A DNA stretch of 29,139 nucleotides from CAG-582 sp964551965 (GTDB lineage Bacteria; Bacillota_I; Bacilli_A; RF39; UBA660): contig CAZKFB010000012.1 of NCBI GenBank assembly GCA_964551965.1, positions 1-29,139 on the forward strand, written 5' to 3'. The notes under the pieces are model-generated. The model ran no database searches. It was not told the origin of the DNA and was given only the letters and a program-made list of their open reading frames with translations. Of this stretch, positions 16,039-23,706 are shown one piece after another; positions within the stretch are counted from its first letter, which is position 1; each line of letters begins with the position of its first letter. The translations under genes and the position numbers were made by a program.

Positions 16039-16842
16039 TTAACTTTCTAATATTTTATTATTTATTACTTTTATAAAATGGAAATCATTCATTCTAAGAC
16101 ACTTAATAGTTTTAGTACCTATCTGAGATTCAAGTTTTATTGCATTCTTAATTGTGTAATTAACTCCATCAACTGATAAAAATAAATCATCATATTCTTT
16201 TTCAGGAACTAAAGATATTACTTTATCTTGAGGAATAATAACTGAATTATTCAAAGTCCTAAAACATTTATTATTTAAAGGTGCTATTGGAGTAATCTGT
16301 AAAGTTTTTAAAGTGTTATAGACAATAGAACCACCAAAACTCATATTATAAGCCGTTGATCCCGTTGACGTACTAATTAATATTCCATCTCCCGTAAATT
16401 TCTCTAATAACTCTCCTTCTACATATATAGGTAACTTTAATGTATTAAAATCAATATTTCTTAAAACCACTTCATTTAATGATTCATAAGTCTTAACATC
16501 ATGTTCAGTAATTACTTTAGTTTCTTGAATTCCAAGTTCTTCAACCTTAAACTTATTACTATTTAATCTTTTAACAAAATCTAAAGTCGTATTAAGATCT
16601 ATTTCTTGTAAGAAACCTAAAGTTCCTGAATTAATGCCAATATAGTAGATATCTTCATTAAAATCATTTTCTTTAATCATTCTTAAGAAAGAACCATCTC
16701 CACCAACAGATATTGCCAAATCATAATTCTTCTTAACAATCTTAAAACCATATTTAATTAATTCTAATTCTAGATCCTTTGCAACGACACATGATTTTTC
16801 ATTATTATTTACAAATAATTTAATCTTGTTTACCTTTCTCAT
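16039..16842 (-). CDS. nadK: NAD kinase
   Basis: Phosphorylates NAD to NADP in the cytoplasm. Motifs are GGDG (47-50, catalytic Asp49), GINSGTLGFLQEID (69-82), the NE pair (123-124) and GDGILISTSTGSTAYN (151-166), followed by ITPIAPL. At 267 residues it has the usual bacterial length. The start ATG overlaps the end of pncC by 23 bases in another frame; the ribosome site is weak (AGG about 11 bases upstream), which fits translational coupling to the gene before. It is the fifth gene of the 132-residue-protein/prs/nadD/pncC/nadK/nrtR series and provides the last step of the pathway. Confidence 0.96.
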   Translation of the reverse strand: MRKVNKIKLFVNNNEKSCVVAKDLELELIKYGFKIVKKNYDLAISVGGDGSFLRMIKENDFNEDIYYIGINSGTLGFLQEIDLNTTLDFVKRLNSNKFKVEELGIQETKVITEHDVKTYESLNEVVLRNIDFNTLKLPIYVEGELLEKFTGDGILISTSTGSTAYNMSFGGSIVYNTLKTLQITPIAPLNNKCFRTLNNSVIIPQDKVISLVPEKEYDDLFLSVDGVNYTIKNAIKLESQIGTKTIKCLRMNDFHFIKVINNKILES

Positions 16843-17307
16843 TTATCACACAACCTAACATTTTAATTATTTCATCAATAACTAATTCTTTATTTTCTCT
16901 TCTTGTTGCTCGATTAACTTTAAGTGAAGTATCTATATATTTTCCATTATGATAAATACTTACAAACACTTCATTGTCAGCCCCATAGTTATTAAATTCG
17001 TCTGCTCTATTTAATTTACCAGTAATGCCAACTCCATAAGTAGAATGAGCAAAATCACTTATATTCTTTGCCATCTCATGAGCTGATTCATACTATATAC
17101 AGAATATTCATCAATAACTTTAGAGTCAACTCCCATTTTAATCTTATATTCATTAGAATATGTAACAGCACTGAATTTTAAAACATTAGATGAACCTTCT
17201 ATATTAGTAATTGCGTTTGCAACTCCTCCGCCAGTACATGACTCCATAGTAGCTATTGTTTCATTTCTTTCAGTTAATATTTCAATTATCTCTTTAAAAT
17301 CTTTCAC
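16820..17307 (-). pseudogene. pncC: NMN deamidase PncC (CinA C-terminal domain), frameshifted
   Basis: PncC converts NMN to nicotinate mononucleotide, recycling NMN into NAD. The first part (17307 down to about 17090) has the family motif MESCTGGGVANAIT (ESCTGG at 22-27) and FSAVTYSNEYK. The frame then runs off to a stop at 17059. The second part continues in the next frame as ESAHEMAKNISDF, then YGVGITGKLN, VFVSIYHNGKY and the C-terminal helix. Joining them after EYSVYS at about 17085-17090 restores the normal domain of about 160 residues; loss of one T is the simplest cause. The gene starts 9 bases after nadD and overlaps nadK, so its operon position is intact. It is either inactivated or hit by a sequence error. 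Confidence 0.88.
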
Positions 17308-17316
17308 AGTATCCCT

Positions 17317-17889
17317 CTATTCATAAAAATGATGTTCTTTAATATACTTCAAAACATCTTTATCTAACAAGTGTTCGTAAAGATCTAAATTATCTCTAAT
17401 CATTGTCGATGAAATACTTTTCATTTCAATATTAGCAACAATAATATGGTCTTTATAATCCTTGAATCTTTCTAATATCTTATCAATATTATCAGTTTCT
17501 CTTTTAATAACCAATACTTTATAATTACTTAAAACACAAAAACCATATTTCCATCTATCCATATATGTAAGATTATCAGTTCCACATATAAAATATATTT
17601 CATCTTTAGGATATTCATTTTTAAAATAATCTAAAGTTTCAATAGTATAAGTATCGGTTGTAATCATCTCATGATTATCAACACTTAAATTATCATATTT
17701 ATTTGTAATAATATTCACCATTTCGTATCTATTTTCGCTTGGTAACATATTACTTTTATATTTATATTTATCTCCGGTTGGAACAAATATTATTTTATCT
17801 AAGTATTTATCTTGAATTAATTTAACAGCAATATTTTCGTGCATTTTATGGGGAGGATTAAATGAACCGCCAAATATACCTATTTTCAT
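17317..17889 (-). CDS. nadD: Nicotinate-nucleotide adenylyltransferase
   Basis: Joins nicotinate mononucleotide and ATP to make deamido-NAD (NaAD). The nucleotidyltransferase signature GGSFNPPHKMH is at 7-17 (His14 and His17), DEIYFICGTDNL and WKYG lie in the middle, and ISSTMIR at 159-165 is the second phosphate-binding motif. The 190-residue length is normal. The ATG at 17889 is chosen because AAGGTGAGG is directly upstream; a GTG at 17898 belongs to that ribosome site. It follows prs by 18 bases and is followed by pncC after 9, so it is mid-operon. Confidence 0.96.
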   Translation of the reverse strand: MKIGIFGGSFNPPHKMHENIAVKLIQDKYLDKIIFVPTGDKYKYKSNMLPSENRYEMVNIITNKYDNLSVDNHEMITTDTYTIETLDYFKNEYPKDEIYFICGTDNLTYMDRWKYGFCVLSNYKVLVIKRETDNIDKILERFKDYKDHIIVANIEMKSISSTMIRDNLDLYEHLLDKDVLKYIKEHHFYE

Positions 17890-17907
17890 TTTCCTCACCT
17901 TCTCATC

Positions 17908-19002
17908 CTATCTTTTTTCTTTTAATTGTAGCAATTTCTTATATGTTTCATTTCCATCGTGATGCAACGGTTCTAAGGATTCGCCATTATTTAAACGACT
18001 TATTATTTGAGCAATTTTCTCACTGCAATCTACATCTACATACCATTCTTTTTCTTTGATATATTGTGGTACATAAGTTATATTCGTTGAATATACCTTA
18101 TCAATTAAGCCGTTATTATATGCTTCATCAAAAGCTTCTATTCCTTCTGTGAAAAGAGCAAATGTTGCACATACAAATACTTTCTTAGCGCCTTTATTCT
18201 TAGCTTTTTCTGCTATATCTAAAACACTTCCGCCCGATGCAATCATATCATCAACAATAATAATATTTTTGCCTTCCATGCCATCTCCTAAATAGTCATG
18301 CGCAACAATTGGATTTTTTCCATTTACTATGACTGAATAATCTCTTCTTTTATTGAAAAATCCAACTTTGCACTTTATTAAATCAGCATAGTATCTAGCT
18401 CTTTCAACTGCTCCTGCATCAGGTGCAATAACAAGTACATCATTTAATGAATCAGCATCATTAACATACATTGATTCTAGAACTTTACTAGTCGCATAGA
18501 AATTATCAAATGCCATTCTAGAAGCTGCACCAGCAACGCTTGGATCATGAGCATCAAATGTAACAAACGATTTTGTACGATAAAATTCAAGCTCTTGTAA
18601 TCCCATAGCACAGTCTAGAGATTCTCTTCCCTTACTCTTATGTTGACGTGATTCATATAAAAGAGGCATTACAACTGATACTCTTCTTGCATGATTAGCA
18701 CTTGCTGCAATTACTCTCTTAACATCAGCAAAATGTTCGTCAGGTCCAAGAATATGGTCGACACCACGATACTTTCTTGTAATAGAATAATTACCTACAT
18801 CACTTAATATATAAACATCCTTTTCTCTAACTGATTCACAAATTTCTAACTTACCTTCGCCATTTGCGAATCTCGATTCCTTAATTGGAACTATATAACT
18901 AGTTTCACTATTTCTAAGCACCTTTAAATGATTATCTACTAGTTCTCCTAAATCTCTTGCACTTTCAAGTACGATTAATCTTAAATCGTCAATTTTTGTC
19001 AT
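17908..19002 (-). CDS. prs: Ribose-phosphate pyrophosphokinase, long divergent form
   Basis: Makes PRPP from ribose 5-phosphate and ATP; PRPP is the co-substrate of PncB. Family landmarks are present but altered: the flexible loop ESRQHKSKG (117-125), TFDAHDPSVAG (148-158) for the usual DLHxxQIQGFF, PDAGAVERARYYAD, the KRR pair at 218-220 and the PRPP-binding loop VDDMIASGGS (250-259). It has about 364 residues against about 315 for the standard enzyme. The frame is open from 19050, but the homologous part begins at LRLIVLES, and GGGTGG plus GGGA precede the ATG at 19002, so that start is preferred. It stands at the head of prs-nadD-pncC-nadK-nrtR, so a dedicated PRPP source for NAD salvage is likely. 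Confidence 0.9.
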   Translation of the reverse strand: MTKIDDLRLIVLESARDLGELVDNHLKVLRNSETSYIVPIKESRFANGEGKLEICESVREKDVYILSDVGNYSITRKYRGVDHILGPDEHFADVKRVIAASANHARRVSVVMPLLYESRQHKSKGRESLDCAMGLQELEFYRTKSFVTFDAHDPSVAGAASRMAFDNFYATSKVLESMYVNDADSLNDVLVIAPDAGAVERARYYADLIKCKVGFFNKRRDYSVIVNGKNPIVAHDYLGDGMEGKNIIIVDDMIASGGSVLDIAEKAKNKGAKKVFVCATFALFTEGIEAFDEAYNNGLIDKVYSTNITYVPQYIKEKEWYVDVDCSEKIAQIISRLNNGESLEPLHHDGNETYKKLLQLKEKR

Positions 19003-19118
19003 TCCCAAATACCACCCATCTATAATTTCGTAGAATATATTTTTATACATTCTTCATAGTTCAATTATAACATCTTTATCTTTAAAAAGGGATGCCTAAA
19101 ATACTATTTTTTAATATT

Positions 19119-19517
19119 TTATCTACTCAAGTAGTTTTCTACTCGTTTTTCTTTCACAACTTCCAATTCAATACCATTAAAATAAGCTGTACTACCTTGA
19201 CTTTCCCAAGTATAAGATCCACCTTGATTTATACCGGTTTTATATCTTAAGTCTCTTATTTCTAAACCAGCATCTTTTAACATTTCATTGAATATTCCTA
19301 AAACTTCATCTTTAGTTAAAGTCTCTTCGGCTTCTTTATCGATCCCCATAATATTTATTTTTTTCTTAACCACGATTTTTGCTTTTGCTGTTTTGTCTTC
19401 ATAGAATCCTTCATAGGCAATTGAAGAATTAAGTTCTACTTCAACACTTTCATTTTTTGATTCATAGTATTTCTTTATGAATGATTTTGTCTCATCAACA
19501 TTTAAATCAATTCTCAT
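19119..19517 (-). CDS. Unknown 132-residue protein under a putative NrtR-controlled promoter
   Basis: I do not recognise a family. The protein has no signal peptide or membrane helix and should be cytoplasmic. It is charged and mixed alpha/beta: SFIKKYYESKNESVEVELN near the start, a strand-rich AKAKIVVKKKINIMGI, a helix KDEVLGIFNEMLKDAGLEI (about 69-87), then SYTWESQGSTAYFNGIELEVV. The ribosome site AAGGTGG precedes the ATG. Its promoter and two operator-like palindromes are arranged the same way as those of pncA 5 kb away, and it lies just above prs-nadD-pncC-nadK-nrtR. It is thus probably an NAD-metabolism protein of undescribed role. No terminator is seen between it and prs, though prs may also have its own -10. 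Confidence 0.85.
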   Translation of the reverse strand: MRIDLNVDETKSFIKKYYESKNESVEVELNSSIAYEGFYEDKTAKAKIVVKKKINIMGIDKEAEETLTKDEVLGIFNEMLKDAGLEIRDLRYKTGINQGGSYTWESQGSTAYFNGIELEVVKEKRVENYLSR

Positions 19518-19529
19518 ATTGTTCCACCT

Positions 19530-19556
19530 TTCTTATTTATATTTTGTTAATAACAA
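19530..19556 (-). promoter_or_regulatory. Putative NrtR operator a (leader of the 132-residue gene)
   Basis: One of five near-identical 27-bp imperfect palindromes on the plus-strand pattern TTSTTATT-WWYATTWTR-TTAATAASA. It lies 12 bases before the ATG and touches the ribosome site, 55 bases from operator b. Confidence 0.75.
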
Positions 19557-19584
19557 ATACTATTTAAAAAGAGATATTCTTCTC

Positions 19585-19611
19585 TTCTTATTAACATTAT
19601 ATTAAAAAGAT
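19585..19611 (-). promoter_or_regulatory. Putative NrtR operator b, covering a -10 box
   Basis: Same 27-bp palindrome family. It contains the whole TATAAT of the promoter at 19596-19624, so a bound repressor would block RNA polymerase. Confidence 0.78.
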
Positions 19612-19624
19612 AATTATTTGTCAA
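19596..19624 (-). promoter_or_regulatory. Consensus promoter of the 132-residue gene and probably the prs-nrtR operon
   Basis: The minus strand reads TTGACA, 17 bases, TATAAT, a perfect sigma-A promoter. The flanks (GTG before TTGACA; ATAATGTTAATAA after) are shared with the pncA promoter. Confidence 0.9.
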
Positions 19625-19632
19625 CACTTTTT

Positions 19633-19660
19633 ATAAAAAATAGATGCTTAAAGCATCTAT
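19633..19660 (-). terminator. Intrinsic terminator after nadE
   Basis: The minus strand reads TAGATGCTT, AAGCATCTA and TTTTTT: a tight 8-9 bp hairpin. It ends the pncA-pncB-Nudix-nadE unit just before the next NrtR-type promoter. Confidence 0.88.
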
Positions 19661-21591
19661 TCTTCTTTTTCTAACTCTTCTATCCAATTTTTAACTGAAG
19701 CATCACTAGGCATTCTTAAATCTCCTCTAGGAGAAACAGATATTGTACCTACTTTTGGTCCATCAGGTAAACAACTGCGTTTAAATTGTTGACTAAAGAA
19801 TCTCTTAATAAATACAAGTAACCATTTCTTAATCTCTTCGCTTTTAGTATCAGTAAATGTCTTCTTAGCTAGATAATAAATCTTGGCAGGACTAGCCCCA
19901 TATCTTAAGAAGTGATATAAAAAGAAATCATGTAACGCATAAGGACCAATCGTATTCTCCGTAACTTGTAATATCTCTCCTGATTCACTAGGAGGCAATA
20001 GTTCTGGAGATACTGGCGTATTAATAATATCCATAATTATACTTGCACGTTTTTTATCATCTTCTGTTTCCGCATAATAAGTTACTAAATATCTTACTAA
20101 TGTCTTTGGTATAGATACATTAACAGCATACATACTCATATGATCTCCATTATAAGTACACCAGCCTAAAGCAAGTTCTGATAAGTCTCCCGTACCAATA
20201 ACAAGTCCACCTACTTTATTAGCATAGTCCATTAGTATTTGTGTTCTCTCTCTAGCTTGAACATTCTCATAAGTGACATCAAGATTTTTTGGATCATGAT
20301 CAATATCTTTAAAGTGTTGTAGACAAGCATCTTTAATATTTATCTCTTTTAAAGTTGCTCCATATAACTTAACAAATTCACATGCATTATTGTACGTTCT
20401 ATTAGTAGTACCAAAGCCCGGCATAGTAATTCCAAATATATCTTTTTTATCAAGACCTAGAATATCATAAGCCTTAATAGTTACAAGGAATGCTAATGTT
20501 GAATCAAGGCCTCCAGAAATACCAATAACACATTTCTTAATTCCCGTAGCATCTAATCTCTTAGCTAAAGCATAAGCTTGAATATTTAAAATCTCTTCAC
20601 ATCTAGCATCACGATTCTTATTATCTTTAGGAACGAATGGATAAGATTCATAAGTTCTAACTAATTCATCACCAGCATCATATCCCTTAAAGTCTACTAT
20701 TTGATAAACAGTATCTCGATCTTTAATAACTCCCATATATGATATATCTTTAAATCTAATATTCTCTAATCGCGCTAAATCGACATCACTAATAATTAAA
20801 TTAGATTCAAAATCAAAACGATTATTTTGTGCTAAACATTTACCATTTTCATAAATGAAAGATGCGCCACTAAATACTAAATCAGTCGTTGATTCATTGA
20901 TACCACTCGAAGCATAACAATAAGCACTTATCGTTTTCTCAGATTGACTCTTAACTAAACTCTTACGATATTCCGCCTTACCAATTATTTCATTAGATGC
21001 TGACAAATTAAATATTACTTTTGCTCCATGAATAGTTAATTCGTTTGAAGGTGGATAAGTGCACCATAGATCTTCGCATATTTCTATTCCAAACATTCTC
21101 ATATTATCTTTATTTTCACGGAATAGAATATTTGTTTTAAAAGGTACTTCTTCTCCATCAATAATAATTGAATCACTTATTCTTCGATTATCTTCACTAA
21201 ACCAACGTTTCTCATAAAATTCTCCATAATTAGGAATATAAGTCTTAGGAACAATTCCTAAAATATGACCACTCTCTAATACAGCCGCACAGTTAAATAA
21301 TTGATTATCACACTTAATAGGTAATCCAATGATAAATACACCACTAACATTCTCAGTATAGTTCTTTAATTCAATCAATCCATTCATAGCTGAATTAATT
21401 AAATGTTCATTTAAGAATAAATCTGCGCAAGTATAACCTACTAAAGATAATTCTTGAAAAGTAGTAACTTCAACATTTTTACTACTTGCTTCATCCATTA
21501 CTTTTTTAATACTTTCAACATTAAAACTAACATCACTTATCTTTATTTTAGAAACCGCAGCTCCAACTCTCATAAATCCAAATTTTTTCAT
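19657..21591 (-). CDS. nadE: Glutamine-dependent NAD synthetase
   Basis: Converts deamido-NAD to NAD with ATP, using ammonia released from glutamine. The N-terminal nitrilase-type glutaminase domain (about 5-290) has the triad Glu47 (FQELSLVGY), Lys116 (IVPKTYIPNY) and Cys172 (EICEDLWC). The C-terminal synthetase domain has the ATP loop SGGLDS at 359-364, GTGDLSELALGWCTY and the C-terminal RSCLPDGPKVG. At 644 residues it is the full long form. GAGGTG lies 6 bases before the ATG at 21591; the earlier ATG at 21603 overlaps the Nudix stop as ATGA and lacks a site. It is the last gene of the pncA operon, closed by a terminator. Confidence 0.97.
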   Translation of the reverse strand: MKKFGFMRVGAAVSKIKISDVSFNVESIKKVMDEASSKNVEVTTFQELSLVGYTCADLFLNEHLINSAMNGLIELKNYTENVSGVFIIGLPIKCDNQLFNCAAVLESGHILGIVPKTYIPNYGEFYEKRWFSEDNRRISDSIIIDGEEVPFKTNILFRENKDNMRMFGIEICEDLWCTYPPSNELTIHGAKVIFNLSASNEIIGKAEYRKSLVKSQSEKTISAYCYASSGINESTTDLVFSGASFIYENGKCLAQNNRFDFESNLIISDVDLARLENIRFKDISYMGVIKDRDTVYQIVDFKGYDAGDELVRTYESYPFVPKDNKNRDARCEEILNIQAYALAKRLDATGIKKCVIGISGGLDSTLAFLVTIKAYDILGLDKKDIFGITMPGFGTTNRTYNNACEFVKLYGATLKEINIKDACLQHFKDIDHDPKNLDVTYENVQARERTQILMDYANKVGGLVIGTGDLSELALGWCTYNGDHMSMYAVNVSIPKTLVRYLVTYYAETEDDKKRASIIMDIINTPVSPELLPPSESGEILQVTENTIGPYALHDFFLYHFLRYGASPAKIYYLAKKTFTDTKSEEIKKWLLVFIKRFFSQQFKRSCLPDGPKVGTISVSPRGDLRMPSDASVKNWIEELEKEE

Positions 21592-21599
21592 AACACACC

Positions 21600-22181
21600 T
21601 CATTTATTTAAAATTTTTCTTGCTCGTTCAATAGCAATAATACTATTGGCATCATTTATTGTACCTTCATCCAATAGTTCTAATACTTCATCTAAGTATG
21701 CTTCAACATACTCGATATATTCATCACGATCTAAAGATTGCTCATATACTTTTTTACAACCCAATGCTAGATAACAATAGTTATAGGCACTCGAACATCC
21801 TTGATCTTGATAATATTCTGCTAACTCAATCATTTCATCAGGGACATATCCTGTTTCTTCTCTTAATTCTCTTAAGGCAGCTTCGCGAGGATTTTCCCCT
21901 TCATCTATATATCCGGCAGGAAACTCAACCGAGATTTTATTTTTAGTTAATATTCTCGGTTGAATAACAAGTATTACTTTTCCTGTTTCTGTAATAGGAA
22001 CAATTATTGATGCCGAACCATCACGATCCCCTTTTAATATTTTATCCCTTATTACTATTCTACCATCATTTAATTCACATTGATATGATTTTACATTAAT
22101 AAAATGTTTTTCTTTTTCAATTTCTTCTATCGACTTAATAGAAAAACGTGATTTTATTTCTTCTATTTCTTGTTTTATCAT
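21600..22181 (-). CDS. ADP-ribose pyrophosphatase-type Nudix hydrolase
   Basis: Probably splits ADP-ribose, a product of NAD breakdown, into AMP and ribose 5-phosphate. The Nudix box is complete from Gly90 to Tyr112: G-YIDEG-E96, NPREAAL, then REL-R-E108-E109-T-G-Y. FPAGYIDEGE is typical of ADP-ribose hydrolases, and the N-terminal region (to about 60) has the extra strands of this subfamily. Length 193 is normal. It starts 2 bases after the pncB stop and its TGA overlaps an ATG reading into nadE, so it is translationally coupled inside the NAD operon. Its product ribose 5-phosphate could be fed back by Prs. The substrate is inferred from family and context. Confidence 0.9.
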   Translation of the reverse strand: MIKQEIEEIKSRFSIKSIEEIEKEKHFINVKSYQCELNDGRIVIRDKILKGDRDGSASIIVPITETGKVILVIQPRILTKNKISVEFPAGYIDEGENPREAALRELREETGYVPDEMIELAEYYQDQGCSSAYNYCYLALGCKKVYEQSLDRDEYIEYVEAYLDEVLELLDEGTINDANSIIAIERARKILNK

Positions 22182-22183
22182 AA

Positions 22184-23650
22184 TTACTTCAATGTTAACT
22201 TATGTGCCTCATTAATCATATCATTTTTGAATTCAACATATTCTTCTGTTCCAGATACATGGTATAGATGAGGCATCGTATTTCTCTTTACTTCCGGATA
22301 TAAAGTTGCCATTTGAGCTTCGCAGTATGCTCTTGTAGTTTCAAAGTCAGGATCTTCAAATACTAACACACCATTATCATAAATAGTTTGTTGTAGAGGT
22401 ACTAATTCAAAGTTAGTAATCTTCTTTCTCTTTAGATAATCAGTTGTACTAGCGATAATTAATTCTCCATCTTCAATACTCTCATTTTCACGAGTCATGA
22501 TATCTGCTATAGCATAACCTGTATCTTTATCATAAGCACGATATAGATTCTTAATATCCGGATTAACTATTTTAATAGCATCTTCACTTAATTTGATTTT
22601 AGGTATCCATTCTCCATCTTCTTTGATAGCTACTTCTTTATATACACATCCAACATTTCCATTAGGTTTACTGATATTATCTCCTACACCTAAAGAGTCA
22701 AATTCCGCTCCTTGTTGAATTAATGATTCAATGAATGGTCCCGTAAGTCCATTACTTAAACAAATCTTAGCTTGAGGGAATCCTGCTTCAACTAACATCT
22801 TACGAGCACATTTAGATAGATAAGCTAAATCTCCTGAATCAATGCGAATACCAATATGATCAGTAGGAAGTCCAAGATCCTCCATCCATTTAAATGTCTT
22901 AATAGCATTTGGTATACCACTATTTAAAGTATCATAAGTATCAACTAATAACATTGCATTATTTGGATAAACACTAGCAAATGCTTTAAACGCTGTTAAT
23001 TCGTCAGGATAACTTTCGATATAACTATGAGCCATTGTACCCATACCTACTTTATTAACCATATGAGCAGCTAAATCATTACTAGTTCCCACACATCCAG
23101 CCATCATACCATATAGAGAAGCATCAATTGCTGCTTCATCTCCATCAGCACGTCGAGCACCAAATTCCATTACTGGTTTTCCTTGAGCTGCTTCAACAAT
23201 AACTCTAGCTCCTGTAGCATGTGATATAGCACCATTTAGTTTAGCAAGAATTGTTGTCTCAACTAACTGAGCTTCAATAATTGGTGCAACTACTGTTAGA
23301 ATTGGTTCGTTTGGAAATATTGGTGTACCATCAGGTATTGCTTTAATTGTACCAGTAAATTTAAAATTCTTTAAGTACTCTAAATATTCTTCACGATAAC
23401 CACACTTTTTAAAGTATGCAAGTTCATCCTCCCCAAATCTCAAGTTTTCAATATGTTCAATGACTTTATCAAGTCCAGCCATAATAGCATATCCTCCACC
23501 ATTAGGCTCTTTTCTAAAGAATACATCGAAAGCAGCTAAATTATTTTGCTTGCCATTTAGTAAGTATCCTTGAGCCATTGTATGTTCGTAAGTATCACTT
23601 AAAAGTGAATAGTTTCTTGGTAATCTTTTCATTCCATTTAATATTTTCAT
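22184..23650 (-). CDS. pncB: Nicotinate phosphoribosyltransferase
   Basis: Joins nicotinate with PRPP to make nicotinate mononucleotide, the entry step of vitamin B3 salvage. The 488-residue length fits the long Firmicutes form. Visible landmarks are GARRADGDEAAIDAS, the HSYIESYPDELTAFKAF segment, RIDSGDLAYLSK, CLSNGLTGPFI and GVGDNISKPNGNVG, all conserved in this family. The ATG at 23650 is chosen because AGAGGA is 6 bases upstream; another ATG at 23656 overlaps that site. It follows pncA by 56 bases, a gap holding operator c. The downstream Nudix gene is 2 bases away. Confidence 0.97.
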   Translation of the reverse strand: MKILNGMKRLPRNYSLLSDTYEHTMAQGYLLNGKQNNLAAFDVFFRKEPNGGGYAIMAGLDKVIEHIENLRFGEDELAYFKKCGYREEYLEYLKNFKFTGTIKAIPDGTPIFPNEPILTVVAPIIEAQLVETTILAKLNGAISHATGARVIVEAAQGKPVMEFGARRADGDEAAIDASLYGMMAGCVGTSNDLAAHMVNKVGMGTMAHSYIESYPDELTAFKAFASVYPNNAMLLVDTYDTLNSGIPNAIKTFKWMEDLGLPTDHIGIRIDSGDLAYLSKCARKMLVEAGFPQAKICLSNGLTGPFIESLIQQGAEFDSLGVGDNISKPNGNVGCVYKEVAIKEDGEWIPKIKLSEDAIKIVNPDIKNLYRAYDKDTGYAIADIMTRENESIEDGELIIASTTDYLKRKKITNFELVPLQQTIYDNGVLVFEDPDFETTRAYCEAQMATLYPEVKRNTMPHLYHVSGTEEYVEFKNDMINEAHKLTLK

Positions 23651-23662
23651 AATCATTCCTCT

Positions 23663-23689
23663 TTCTTATTTACATTTTGTTAATAACAT
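23663..23689 (-). promoter_or_regulatory. Putative NrtR operator c, between pncA and pncB
   Basis: Same 27-bp palindrome family as sites a, b, d and e. It ends 12 bases before the pncB ATG. No good promoter overlaps it, so it may act as an internal roadblock or assist the upstream sites. Confidence 0.7.
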
Positions 23690-23706
23690 ATTTTATAAAA
23701 AATACA

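Noticed and set aside
19003..19050. Upstream start for prs at 19050
   Set aside because: The extra 16 residues do not resemble the family, the ATG has no ribosome site, and the ATG at 19002 has GGGTGG/GGGA upstream.
19051..19118. Possible terminator or NrtR operator between the 132-residue gene and prs
   Set aside because: Only a weak A/T stem without a proper T tract is seen, and no match to the operator pattern. A TATAAT at 19062-19067 lacks a -35, so I did not list a separate promoter.
21454..21774. Plus-strand open frame across the Nudix/nadE junction
   Set aside because: It is antisense to two well-supported genes, with no promoter or ribosome site.
23651..23706. NAD-binding riboswitch before pncB
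   Set aside because: The 50-base gap is filled by operator c and the ribosome site; no conserved riboswitch secondary structure can be seen.
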